64,000 nucleotides of DNA from Pisaster brevispinus (taxonomy: Eukaryota > Echinodermata > Asteroidea > Forcipulatida > Asteriidae): positions 20,616,027 to 20,680,026 of the forward strand of contig JAMKCF010000004.1 in NCBI GenBank assembly GCA_023634235.1, read 5' to 3'. Within the stretch, counting starts at the first letter, position 1. Each line of letters opens with the position of its first letter. This document shows, piece after piece, positions 48,401-58,585 of this stretch. The notes beneath the pieces were generated by a model. The model was not told where the DNA came from. It saw only the letters and a list, made by a program, of their open reading frames with translations, and ran no database searches. A program made the position numbers and the translations under genes.

Positions 48401-51400
48401 ACAAAGTTGATGAATATTAAGGTTCTTGGTTGGAGTAAACGGGTGCAATGTAAAGAAAACTGACATCTGGAAATAGCGATACACATGCTGCCTCCTACAT
48501 GTCCTAGGAGGGTTTTAAACTGCAATCCTCAAGCACGATACATGTAATTAAAATTGAATTCTAGTTATTAAATGATTCAAAATTAGCTTGAACTCATTGC
48601 TTTTATGTTATTGACTGCATGCTACTTGATGATTAATTTGAGTGTTGTTATTATTTAGTGGAAGCAGGCTTTTGCGGAACGCTACCGGCTAAGACGTAAC
48701 TGGCTGAAGGGACTGTGCTCTGTGCGTACATTTGAAGGGCATACACAAGGCATATCATGTGTGCAGTTTGATGACACTAGGATCGTTAGTGGCTCATCTG
48801 ATAAAACCATTAAGGTTTGTATTATGACCAGTCATTTCTCCTAGATCAAAGTTTGGCAAGTTATCTATTGGTTTGAATTCCTATGTGGACCCAAATTCTA
48901 ATGACCAATCATTTGACCGATTCCATGAGCACAGTGTCATGAACATATCACCGCAATACTTCGTCATCTCCACTGGTTTCCATTTATTCAATGCATACGT
49001 TTAAAATTCTTCTGCTCACTTCCAAAACTCGTAATGGTCAGTGTCCTACAAAATATCTCTCGGAACTCATTCAACTAAAAGTTCCCTCATTCTGGGCTCC
49101 ACTCTTCCACATCCTCTGTCCTTCAACTGTTGCCTGGTCATGCTGGTCCTTGTGTAAAAACACACTATGGTGATGGACCTCTCTCAGCTCCCAAATTATG
49201 GATTACTCTCCCTCTCCAAGTTCAAAATGCTTCATCCTTACAAAAACTCTTAAATCGTTGTTGAAAACTCACTGATTCAAATCTCTGTACTAACACCAAC
49301 CTGCAGCTTGTTGATCTCTGTTAGTTTCCTCATCTAGTTTATTTACCTTTCTCATGTTACAATATCTGCTTCTGTTAATGTAGTCTTTTGTTATTTTGTA
49401 TCTTTGTTTTCTTGGCGCTGTTGCCCTGGTTTCACTATAGTCTGCAAGGACAACAGCACCATAGCTCTTAGAAACTAGTAAATGTATAGAGATTATTATT
49501 AATTATGAATTATTATTATATAATTATTTCTAATTCAGACCTATGCATTGTGCCATTGTTATTAACAGACAATTCATTTAACACTTGTGTGGTGAAATGA
49601 GTATCTATTCACAAGATGTTGATATTGTTGTAACTATGTTCTGATGACAGGTGTGGAATATTCGTACTAACTCCCCATGGTCTGTACAGACTCTAGTAGG
49701 TCATTCAGGTACAGTAAGATGCCTCCATCTACAGGGTAGTCAACTAGTATCAGGGTCAACGGACCATACTATCAAGGTAGTCATGCAGTACTCATTCTAT
49801 TAGGTATCCCACAAACACAAGGAATATAGACAAATATAGCACATCTGAGTCTCACCGAATTGCATATAAAGGAGAGACGTTATATTTTTGCTATAATCCA
49901 TGAGTGAGCATGGGATACAAAATATATCTTCCAGCAAACGTACAAAGAAAATAAAGTTGTTTTTCAATCTTCTGAAGATTTCAAACTCATTTGAGTGTTT
50001 TGATTGTTCTCCAGACTCATACATTTAATCGTCTGGGTAAATCTTTTATCTCCCATTGTTTGTACTTGTTTAACACGAACCAAAATATGGAAGCTCTCAG
50101 TTTTTCAAACCACTTGATAATCCCTTTTGTTAAAGTTATTGGTGTCATTAGGTAGACACACTCACACAAGTGTGGAATGGCCTTCAATCATAGACCCTCA
50201 GTTGTTGAAGTCTTTTTCTTGACAAATGTGACTTGCATTGTTTTCCTTTATGATAGCAATCATGGACCTATTGCCCCATGTTTTATAAATCCTCAGTTTG
50301 AATGTCACTACAAGTACACGCACATAATTCTTGACCCTGTAAATCAAGGACTTCTATCATGTCTATTTTTTTGTATTTGAAGCGACGTTCCCATTTGATT
50401 TGTTTACGAAAGTGAAGCGAGGTCGCCCTCGCTCTGTCAACACATCCTCAGTTTCAACGGGTTGACACCCCACATACTCTCTCAGAATTTTCCTGAAGAT
50501 GACAGCAGTGTTGTAGAAGAACACATTTTTCAGATTGATTGATTGCAGTACCATTTTCTGAATAGCTATGCCTTTAACATTAATACCGATATGTTTGAAT
50601 TGAATACAGGTATGGGACCTGTCCATGCAGAATAGCTGGTCCAGCATAGCGTGCCGTGTTACTATGACAGGACATGAAGATACAGTACGCTGTTTACAAG
50701 TAGATGAAGAGAAGGTAGTTAGTGGATCGTATGATAAGACACTGAAAGTCTGGGACATCAGGACTGGTCTCTGTCGACACACACTCAGGTGAGTTCTATG
50801 TAGTAGTTTTATAAGTAGTCAATCTTCTAGAAATAACTGAGGCCTTTGAGTTCTATGTACTGGTTTTATAAGTAGTCAATCTTTTAGTGATAACTGAGGC
50901 CTTTTGAATATATGAAATTCTCGCATCAGGATTATGGTTCAGTTCATTCATTTTACTATATTTCCTATGGAATGTGAGTTGGAATCTCAGAAATATAACA
51001 ACAAAACTTTGAAAACATTGAGTTCACTGAGTAAATCTCTTTTGTCTTGGGGGAAAAAATGAAATAAGTTGTCCAATATAGATAAAGTTTAGAGGTGCCT
51101 TTGTTTAGAGTCATAATCTGCAAGCGCTGTATGACTTAAGTCCAGGACCTGGATTTAAATCTGACTAGAGTAACAGTTTTGGTGACTTTGACTCGACTAG
51201 AGTCGCATCGGCAAATGACTCGGGATCAGTCTTGACTATCATGACTCACTAGTCACATTGGCAGTTGGGTTACCGTAGTGATATCTTTCCTTGCCTTGCA
51301 CCTCTGGAAACCCGGTTTGTATCCTGCCGGGGGCCAATATGTAGATTATAAGAGAGGTCCAAGGGGTCATGTGTGTGACGTTAAACTCCTCCCTCCCCCC

Positions 51401-54400
51401 TTGAATACTCGCCCAAAATTAGCATATTGCATAAAATTTGTCTCTAACAAAAATTTGCATGTCGACATTTTCAGGCCCTTGGGTGTCAAGCAGATTTAGG
51501 GCCCACAGATTATCAACTATAACTGCTCACCGCCTGACAGACTTTGTTCTTAACTATTTAGACATGACGAAGATTGCTATGTTTATTTTACCCGATACAC
51601 ATTTTTACATGTGTAATGTGGCCAGCCGCCCAGCAACCAGAATAGTTTCATTAGTGTCATCGCTCAGTATGTGGCACACTGTCTGTAGTGCAGTTATAAG
51701 TGAATCACAATGCACTGACAAGTTGGTCCTTGACACTAATGAAACCAGAATGGTTTCATTAGTGTCATCGCTCAGTATGTGGCACACTGTCTGTAGTGCA
51801 GTTATAAGCGAATCACAATGCACTGACAAGTTGGTCCTTGACACTAATGAAACCAGAATGGTTTCATTAGTGTCATCGCTCAGTATGTTGCACACTGTCT
51901 ATAGTGCAGTTATAAGCGAATCACAATGCACTGACAAGTTGGTCATCGCTCAGTATGTTGCACACTGTCTGTAGTGCAGTTATAAGCGAATCACAATGCA
52001 ATGACAAGTTGGTCCTTAAGGCACTTGTTTTTCTTTCTTTTTTTCCCTCTCTATAAATATTGGTGAAAATATTTGAATTAGTCAAAGCCAGGCAATTTTT
52101 CCACTGGCATTTGACCGTTGGCTGTCCTGCTGCATTGCCCCCAATCGACCTTTGGTCCAGCCCTCTAAAGCCATCCTTCCCTGGCAGTCCAATGGATGGC
52201 TGGACCACTCTCTAGATGAGATATTAGTTTGTAATGATTTTAAAACAAGTGACTCATACTAAGATTCCAACCAAGTTACTTAAATGACTCCCACTTATCC
52301 CAAGTGATATTGACTTTTGTGGTAGGAAAACCCCAAATGGGTAAACCCATTCAATCGGGTAGGGACAGAAAATCAGAGTTGCAGGCGTGAAAGGCAGGGA
52401 ATGAAACCATTACGCCTAGCTGGTGGGGAACTTACAGCAATATACACAATCACTGCTAACTGTTTGTTTGTTGGATACAACGTAATACATAAGATGTAAT
52501 ACTATTCAGTATTTTGATCTACAGATTTAACATTATTCAATTGTGAAGATTCTCTTTCAGGTTGCTGTTACAGGTTACCTTGTACACTGAAAGCTTGACT
52601 CACTCTATTCATTTTCCTCTTTTAATTACCTCTACAGAGGCCATACAGGCGCTGTATTATGTCTTCAGTTTGACACAACAAAGATTGTTTCAGGGTCAGC
52701 AGATAAAACTATTAAGGTAGGAGAATTGAAACTACCCCTTTTGTCAATAAATGTCCTTTCAAGTGCAAATCGCCTGCATTGTGTTGAAGGTTAACTCTGT
52801 AATTATGTGGATTCATCATATACATGTACCTGGCTGGTGGTTTGGATTTTTTATTGATCTAGTCAGATCAATGTATGGGTTGATTATTGATAAAGGAGTT
52901 CCTGATTGATCAACAAAAGCAATTACATGTGTTGTTTGAGTGTAGTTTGTAATCAGACTCAAGGTGACCTGCTTGTGGTTAGTTAACACATATTCCTTTT
53001 ACTGATTTCCTTTGGGCGTTAATAAATGTCTCAATAGTGTAATGAGATGTTAATTGTTTCACCAGGATGAAGAACATAATTTGTTTTTTACCCTTACAAC
53101 GATGTGTATAAAGTACTGTATACTCAATACTTTCCTGAGTTCTGTAAACAAAATCCACACGTGTAAGTGTGAAAAAAACCAAAACAACTTTATCCCTGAT
53201 GCAAAACTTCACGTCTCATTAAATCTTTGGGGTACCTTCTGCTCAGGATTCGAACTACCTCTCCTAGCCATCGGGATAGCTCGGTGGTCTAGTGGTAAGA
53301 CATCTGCTCTAGCAATGCAAAGGTCATGGGCTCGAATCCCACCCAAGTGATTTGCCTGTGGATTTTTTTCAAAGAACTCGGGAAAAGTGCTGAGTATACA
53401 GTGCTTAATACACAACGGTGGAATGGCAAAAAACCAAATTGTATGTCTCAATAGTTGTCTGTTGAGTACCTGATTGACTAAAAAGAAGTTGGGTTTAAAA
53501 AAACATTGAACACAGTTGATCAAAATAGATAATGGACCTTTTCATAATGACAAAAAGGGTTTTTGTGCCTATCAACAAAGGTGTAAGAGAACCATCCTTG
53601 TCATAAAATGCAACGAGTAATAATAGTGTCCCATGCAGAACAGGGCCTAATGTCATGGCTCTGTTTAAGGAATTCTGCGCTTGCGGTAACCATTCTTCAC
53701 TTACAGGGCAAGTGCTGAATTTCTGCGCTAGCTGTGTAAGTAAAGAATGCTTAGTAATGTGTAGTACCCACACGCATAAGCAAAATTCCCTGCTTACCTA
53801 TAAAATATACTTGACATAAGTGCAGAATTCCCTGTTTCTGTTAGCACCAATTCTTTGCTTACGGTAAGCAGAGCCATGATATTGGGCCCAGGGCTGTCTA
53901 CCATCAAGGTCTAGTTCAATTCAATGCCATGTCAGTGCCTCTTTGGTCATGCTGGCTATTTGGGTAATAACATCACAGCCAAGGAAACTCTTGACATCAC
54001 CATCAACTCCAGGATAAGTTCCTTTATGGTTTCTGGCTTGTCAAGATCCCCAGGCTTCCCAAGATCTGCCTTGATAGATCAACTGGGACAGCTATAGTTA
54101 GATCGACAGATTATGAAACCAGGCTTTACAATGCCAATGTAGCGGTTTGGTGTTTAGGACTAGTGCTGTGTATGCGTATTGATTGATCTATTCCTAAAAA
54201 ATGATTAAAGATATATTTTATTGGGTTGATTCTTTGATAGATTTGGAGTCTTGCTACAGGGTTGTGCCTCCGTTCATTAGCAGGGCACCGGGATGCTGTC
54301 ACATGTCTTCAGTTTGATGCCAGTAAAATCATCAGTGGCTCGTTGGACAGGAATCTGAAGTTTTGGGAGTTGACCACGGGATTATGTACAAGTACCATAG

Positions 54401-56435
54401 ACTGGACCCACTCTGAGGGACACACGGGCGTTGTTCGGTATGTGTGATCAACTAAGTACGATTAGTAGAATACTATTATGGGTACAGGTTAACTTAGTGT
54501 CAAGTCAACCCAGTCTGAATTCAACTGGGTCGAAAGTCAAATGGAAAAATATGTACGTAAAAATTGTTATGGTTGTAATGCCAGAAAATACAAGTTTTCG
54601 GTAAGCGGAAAGTGGCTGTATTGTGCCAGTGCATAGTGGGCCATTAAGGGTCAGTTAAAAATACAAATTGTCCACATTGATCCTCCATGAATTTTGTTTT
54701 ATCTATGACCGCCCCCCCCCCCCAAAAAAAAGGAAATGAAAGCAATAGATTTTGCAAACACTTCTTGTTTTTTCCCTGGAATTTGTTGTTGTATGATCAT
54801 TGCATGATTAGTGTACCGCCTAAAGTTATACAATTTAAAAGAAAATTTGTGCCAGATTTTGCCGAAACAAAAAATATCTTCGCAAAGTGACAGCAAAAGT
54901 TTGTAATCCCTGTTGGCCCACTGTGCACCAGGGTGGTACAGCCAAGTTCCTGTTTACCCATAACACTTTCAAGCACTATCCGGTATTACAACAAAAATAA
55001 GCCCAACCATTTTGCACTCAGTCTGAGTTGACTTGGGTCCGGGTTGACTTAGGACCAGGTTGACTTGGGACCATGTTGACTAGGGACCGACATGACTTGG
55101 GACCAAAATGGTGCAACCCGAGTTGGCTTGGGACCAAGATGACATGACTGGGGGGGACCAAGTTGACTTGGACCAAGATGACTTGTGACCGAGATGACTT
55201 GGGACTGAGTTAAGTTGGGAACGAGTTGACTTGTGACCGAGATGACTTGGGACTGAGATGACTGGGACCAAGTTGACGTGGGACCGACATGACTTGGGGT
55301 CAAGTTGACTTGGACCAAGATGACTTTGGACTAAGATGACTTGGGACTGAGTTGATTTTTGATTTATTTAACTTGGGACCAAGATGAATTGGGAATGAGA
55401 GGACTTGGGACCGACATGACTTGGAACTGAGTTGAGTTGGGACCAAGTTGGTTTGAGACCAAGGTGACCTTAAGTTCTTATTTTGTTTTCCTGTTATAAA
55501 TTAAACACATCCAATCGTGAGCAAATAGCATTTAGATGAAACAACATGTCACCACGCTGTTCGTGCTCTAATCACATCTCGTTTAGACTATGGAAACTCT
55601 CTTCTGTATGGGTTGTCCAGCAAAGACATCAAACGCATCCAACGACTACAGAATAGGGCAGCAAAATTAATCTTTATGGCAAAAAAATCTGAGCACGTTT
55701 CACCTCTCCTTCAACAACTCCACTGGCTTCCTATTCAAGAACGTATCATCTTCAAACTGTTAACCGTCACATATAAATGTTGGAATGAAACTGCTCCCCC
55801 TTACCTTACTGAGCTTATCACTCCTTACCAGCCAAATCAAACACTCCGTTCCAGCTCAGATACAAGGATTCTCACTAAACCTCAAACCAGATACACTTCA
55901 TCTTCCAAAGGTTTTTATGCAGCAGCACCAAACCTTTGGAACAATCTTCATTATCAAATACGTCATGCTAATTCACTTTCCGATTTCAAAATATCACTCA
56001 AAACACACCTTTTCCATACTTATTTTGCTTCCTAGGCTATTATTTATTTCTCATTGCTTTGTATTGTTAATTTTTGATTGCTTGTAATCATTGTTGTAAA
56101 GCGTTGTGGTACCTTTTTGTGTAAGAACGCTATATAAATGCTTAGATTATTATTATTATTATTAGCTTGATGAGGTTTTTGAACTGTTACTGGGGTATTG
56201 ATGGTGTTGTGATTGTTATTTGATTGTTTGTAGGTGTCTACAGGCTGATTCATGGCGTGTAGTGAGTGCTGCTGATGACCGTACACTCAAAGTATGGAAT
56301 CTAGAGACTGGTGAACGGTTAGTCACACTACGCCATCACACTGATGGAGTCACATGTCTTCAATTCAACAACACAAAGATTGTATCTGGTTCGTATGATA
56401 AGACAGTACGTCTATGGGACTTCAGCTCAGTATAA
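44328..56435 (+). CDS. F-box/WD40 protein (FBXW7/Sel-10-like SCF substrate receptor), ten coding exons, 821 aa
   Basis: Exons: 44328-45488, 46158-46223, 46709-46853, 47448-47602, 48659-48814, 49651-49776, 50610-50788, 52638-52716, 54241-54437 and 56234-56435; all junctions are GT-AG and total 2466 nt with no stop. Residues 1-387 are a Ser/Lys-rich, probably disordered region. Residues 388-437 hold a leader (LWFHEFNDQQKN...QMHMLSV), the F-box is at about 438-485 (LLSWLPAQLSLRILTYLDP...), and seven WD repeats run from about 531 to 819, each with GH and VSGSxDxTIKVW-type motifs. F-box proteins of this layout bind Skp1 and bring phosphorylated substrates to the Cul1 ubiquitin ligase via the propeller. 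The leader plus WNIRTNSPWS/IACRVTMTGH segments suggest an invertebrate branch related to, but distinct from, vertebrate FBXW7 and beta-TrCP; orthology is not settled. Confidence 0.9.
45552..45729 (-). repeat. Dispersed repeat (GGGCAC...ATGAGGACAT), copy 2, in intron 1 of the coding region
   Basis: The reverse complement shares TTTTTGAAAG, GGGCACCTCTATGAGGACAT and TTTCTATTGGAACA with 35528-35659, and both end in a CAGGCCTG motif. It lies in the intron between coding exons 1 and 2. Confidence 0.55.
46158..46223 (+). CDS. F-box/WD40 gene, coding exon 2 (residues 388-409)
   Basis: A 66-bp micro-exon, TAAACAG|ATGATCCAG to CTCTTG|GTAAGT, phase 0 at both ends. It encodes MIQLWFHEFNDQQKNTMMKRLL, a conserved-looking helical leader before the F-box. 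Skipping it would keep frame. Confidence 0.85.
46709..46853 (+). CDS. F-box/WD40 gene, coding exon 3 (F-box first half)
   Basis: Starts after GTTTTTAG and ends GATCCAG|GTAAAT, leaving phase 1. It encodes EQCDLPQMHMLSVTMAP and then the first F-box helices (LLSWLPAQLSLRILTYLDP). Confidence 0.9.
46891..47116. repeat. 226-bp near-perfect palindrome in intron 3 of the F-box/WD40 gene
   Basis: The outer arms ATCAATTACTGTGATTTAAA and TTTAAATCACAGTAATTGAT are exact reverse complements and the match continues through ATAGCAGGCCTGTGGCTG and, with a few mismatches, AACTCTCACCCAGTTA, giving arms of about 95 bp. In the pre-mRNA it would form a long duplex. Confidence 0.85.
47448..47602 (+). CDS. F-box/WD40 gene, coding exon 4 (F-box second half)
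   Basis: Starts after TTATTGCAG, completes the split Val codon and encodes VSLCRCACVSHAWYELANEP and TLWRTLCHLPKW, the C-terminal half of the F-box. Ends ATTCAT|GTAAGT, phase 0. Confidence 0.92.
48659..48814 (+). CDS. F-box/WD40 gene, coding exon 5 (linker and WD repeat 1)
   Basis: Starts after TTATTTAG and ends ATTAAG|GTTTGT, phase 0. Encodes WKQAFAERYRLRRNWLKG and repeat 1 (VRTFEGHTQGISCVQFDD, IVSGSSDKTIK). The basic linker is where F-box and propeller usually join. Confidence 0.93.
48930..49530 (+). pseudogene. Degenerate non-LTR retrotransposon 3' end (intron 5)
   Basis: Frame-shifted fragments still read like the C-terminus of CR1/L2-type reverse transcriptases (HWFPFIQCIRLKF, then TSKTRNGQCPTKYLSELIQ, then KTLKSLLKTH). 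The tail is ATTATT-rich. It is older than the copy at 55530 and has lost any function. Confidence 0.55.
49651..49776 (+). CDS. F-box/WD40 gene, coding exon 6 (WD repeat 2)
   Basis: Starts after GATGACAG with VWN and ends ACTATCAAG|GTAGTC, phase 0. It is exactly one blade (42 codons), VWNIRTNSPWS to DHTIK. Confidence 0.93.
50610..50788 (+). CDS. F-box/WD40 gene, coding exon 7 (WD repeat 3)
   Basis: Starts after GAATACAG with VWDLSMQNSWSSIACRVT, includes HEDTVRCLQVDEEKVVSGSY and KTLKVWDIRTG, and ends CACTCAG|GTGAGT in phase 2. Confidence 0.93.
51636..52016. repeat. 108-bp tandem repeat, about 3.5 copies, intron 7
   Basis: ACCAGAATRGTTTCATTAGT recurs at 51636, 51744 and 51852, a 108-bp period; a fourth, shortened copy follows. 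At each junction GACACTAATGAAACC-AGAAT-GGTTTCATTAGTGTC forms a perfect 15-bp stem. The 178-codon open frame across it is repeat-derived. Confidence 0.9.
52638..52716 (+). CDS. F-box/WD40 gene, coding exon 8 (WD repeat 4)
   Basis: A 79-bp exon after CTCTACAG, completing Arg, then GHTGAVLCLQFDTTKIVSGS and ADKTIK, ending ATTAAG|GTAGGA. It was too short to stand out as an open frame and was found by following the WD pattern. Confidence 0.93.
53070..53450 (+). mobile_element. tRNA-like module inside inverted repeats, copy B (intron 8)
   Basis: A left arm starting GTTTTTTACCCTTACAACGA, with TACTGTATACTCAATACTTT, is the reverse complement of the right arm (AAGTGCTGAGTATACAGTGC ... GGCAAAAAACC). Between them a tRNA-like block at about 53275-53347 has box A TAGCTCGGTGGTCTAGTGG and box B GGGCTCGAATCCC. 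A reverse B-box (GGATTCGAAC) lies on the left side. It is the most complete of three copies. Confidence 0.65.
53641..53891. repeat. Foldback element, GGGCCCAATATCATGGCTCTGC family (intron 8)
   Basis: Starts CAGGGCCTAATGTCATGGCT and ends AGCCATGATATTGGGCCCAG, inverted repeats. Inner blocks (TTCTGCGCTTGCGGTAA, AAGTAAAGAATG) match 9902-10143 and 59509-59758. Confidence 0.7.
54241..54437 (+). CDS. F-box/WD40 gene, coding exon 9 (WD repeats 4-6)
   Basis: Starts after TTTGATAG with IWSLATGLCLRSLAGHRDAV, runs through KIISGSLDRNLKFWELTTG and SEGHTGVV, and ends TTCG|GTATGT, phase 2. Blade 5 has FWEL where others have VWD. Confidence 0.93.
55018..55472. repeat. 16-bp minisatellite (GACTTGGGACCAAGAT), intron 9
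   Basis: About 28 diverged copies of a 16-base unit, GACTTGGGACCAAGAT or GACTTGGGACTGAGTT. Similar words in the opposite orientation occur at about 15090-15215, so the sequence family is not confined to this intron. Confidence 0.85.
55530..56165 (+). pseudogene. 5'-truncated non-LTR retrotransposon (CR1/L2/Rex-like) 3' end, intron 9
   Basis: The frame from about 55535 to the stop at 56035 reads as the C-terminal end of a LINE reverse transcriptase: ITSRLDYGNSLLYG, RIQRLQNRAAKLIF, LLQQLHWLPIQERIIFKLL, FYAAAPNLWNNL, LKTHLF. After it comes a tail (ACGCTATATAAATGC then (ATT)n). The catalytic part is missing, so it is a dead copy, but its frame is open over 160 codons, which suggests a fairly recent insertion. 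Confidence 0.8.
56234..56435 (+). CDS. F-box/WD40 gene, terminal coding exon (WD repeats 6-7)
   Basis: Starts after GTTTGTAG, completing Arg, then CLQADSWRVVSAADDRTLKV and the last blade (TLRHHTDGVTCLQF, IVSGSYDKTVRLWDFSSV) with stop TAA at 56433-56435. Confidence 0.93.
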
Positions 56436-57419
56436 AGTCATCTCAAACTTATCAGGATTGCTGTGGAAAAAAGAAAATCACTCATGACGTCACAAGTGAT
56501 TACTCAGTGTAAAAGGAGCTGTTAGGACGCCTTGCCAATCATTGATGCCATCAAACTGCTGTGCCAATTGCGGGTTCTAAACTGCTGTGTAATTGTATCC
56601 TTTATGCACCTTTTAACCATTAGAAGGCCTGTGTGAGTTGCCGCACACCTAGAGTAATGGCAGACAAGGGATCCAGCCATCTTCCTTTGAAGAAAACAAA
56701 ATGTTGTCATTGCAGCTCAGTTTACTGTTTATCAAGATCAAATTGTATTCACTGTTGATTATGCAAGTCCAAGCAACTCCTTTAATGATATCTGAAAAAT
56801 GGCAACATGGTAGTTACGATACCTTCTCAGGGTAATTTATTCCACCTATACCTTTCAATTAAACATTTAGATTATTTTTTCTCCAAAAGTACATTATTGT
56901 TTTTGTTATACCGATACTCCGATGTGTGTTACTGTTAAAGATCAGCTTGAACGAAAACGGCAACAAGTGATCTTTGCTGAAATTCTTTTAATATGTGTTT
57001 AATCAATAAGGAAATTTAGTTCACATAAGATTAAACAGATTTTAATTGTAAAACAACAATTGTTTTGAATATCCTTCTCCGGTGCTTTTCAGAAAGATTC
57101 ACGAAAAGCTCTGATATGTCATCACTCATGTTACTTCATAATTGTGGGACCTCTGTTTTGTATTGCCACTTTGTTGCAGCAAGGAGGCATAACAAAGCAA
57201 CCTCCCACAAACGACGTCAAAGTATTGTCATTTTGAAGAACGCTGTCAACCGCAGGAGCGTAGCTAGTTATTCAAAACCTTGCGGTTGGGGCCTAATTTT
57301 GGATTGATAATTATGAAATTTCAGAAGGGTAAAAATATTAAAATTACAATAAAATGATAAACAAACACATTATAAACAAGTTCAAATAGTATTCCCATTA
57401 AAAGTTTTCGCTGAAGTAG

Positions 57420-57610
57420 CTGTTTAAGCACTACATACTCCAAAGTCCTGTGGGAAAAAACCAAACCCAACACTTACAGGCTTATTACTCGGGTGGGATT
57501 CGAACCCACAACCTTTGCCATTTTAGATCCGCTATCTCACCACTAGACCACTAAGCTTGCTCAGTAGCTAGAGGCAGTTCAAACACACATCAGTGTATGG
57601 GTAAAACAAA
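57420..57610 (-). mobile_element. tRNA-like module inside inverted repeats, copy C
   Basis: On the minus strand a block at about 57485-57570 has box A TTAGTGGTCTAGTGGTGAGA and box B GGTTCGAATCCCACCC. It is followed by CCTGTAAG and GGAGTATGTAGTGCTTAA, and preceded by GTTTTACCCATACACTGATG and GAACTGCCTCTAGC, all matching copy B in order. Part of the arms is missing. No full cloverleaf, so not called as a tRNA gene. Confidence 0.6.
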
Positions 57611-58156
57611 AACAACATTCTTTAACACTAATGTAAATTTAACACCTGTTAACATAACTGTGTACACTCCAAACAGTGGCGCAATCACCAGGTTGTGTAA
57701 TTGTACGCTCTGTGTTCTGTTGGATCATGTCATCCATGGCATTTCGGTCCAGAACAATGGATTCTGCCAATTCTGTGATGTGTGTTTCACTAATACTGAA
57801 GCACAAGATTTTATCAACTTACAGGGTTTTGTGTTGGCAACCACATTGTATGGGCCGCATCTTAAGTACTGTATCATGTAAAGTTTTAGGACTAGGACAT
57901 GGCGTAAGTGCTGTTCTCAAATAGCCTTAATAAGCAGGTAAGCCAAGTTGTCATCATGCTTATTGTACGCATGCAATGCTTATGAAGTACATCATGCTAG
58001 GGTGTAACTAGTTCCTGTTATATGCCATCTTTACGGGCAACTTCGGTTTGGGCTTTGAGCCGTGTCAAGCCTTCAAATTTTTCTATGTAGCCAAGTGGAG
58101 GAATTTGATCAAACTTCTGCATGCCGCAAGCGGTAAGCGATATTATGCAGAGCACT

Positions 58157-58585
58157 TAAAGGTAGGGTCATCATTTGGTTTTTGTGAATAAATGCTGATT
58201 TATTGGCAAACTTATCCAGAAAGATACAATATAAGTCACCTGTGAAAGTTTCAGCTGCATACAGTGTCCACTTGTTGAGAAAACAGCAAGATACTGTCAC
58301 AGTTTTTTCACACGAACATAGAATTCATCCACATTATGGCGAGGTGACAGCGGGTACCAACCGCACCTCTGGCCACAGCATTCGTGAATGGACACCAACC
58401 CTCAGAAATCTGAGAAACGATACATGCATAAATCGTTTCTCAGATATAAATGTTTTTGTGATTTCTAATCAATGGGGACATTTAGACAAAATAATTTCGC
58501 AGGATGCTTGCTACCATTACCAAGTAAGCTTTTATATAGAAATTGAAAAACTTTTTTTGGATTCATTACAAAATGATGACCCTAC
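58157..58585. repeat. TIR element with TAGGGTCATCATTT ends
   Basis: GTAGGGTCATCATTTGG near 58163 and CAAAATGATGACCCTAC near 58569 are inverted ends. At the centre, ATCTGAGAAACGAT and ATCGTTTCTCAGAT form a perfect 14-bp stem around an 8-base loop (58410-58445). Related sequence at 22276-22540. The 144-codon frame across it has no ATG start and no domain. Confidence 0.65.

Noticed and set aside
50363..50782. 139-codon minus-strand frame
   Set aside because: Antisense to coding exon 7 of the F-box/WD40 gene, with no features of its own.
51438..51974. 178-codon open frame with repeated peptide
   Set aside because: The repetition comes from the 108-bp tandem repeat, whose length is a multiple of three; it lies within an intron of the F-box gene.
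53275..53347. tRNA gene on the plus strand
   Set aside because: Same repeat family as 57485-57570; embedded in inverted repeats.
57485..57570. tRNA gene on the minus strand
   Set aside because: Good B box, but no complete acceptor and anticodon stems; flanks match two other copies of a repeat.
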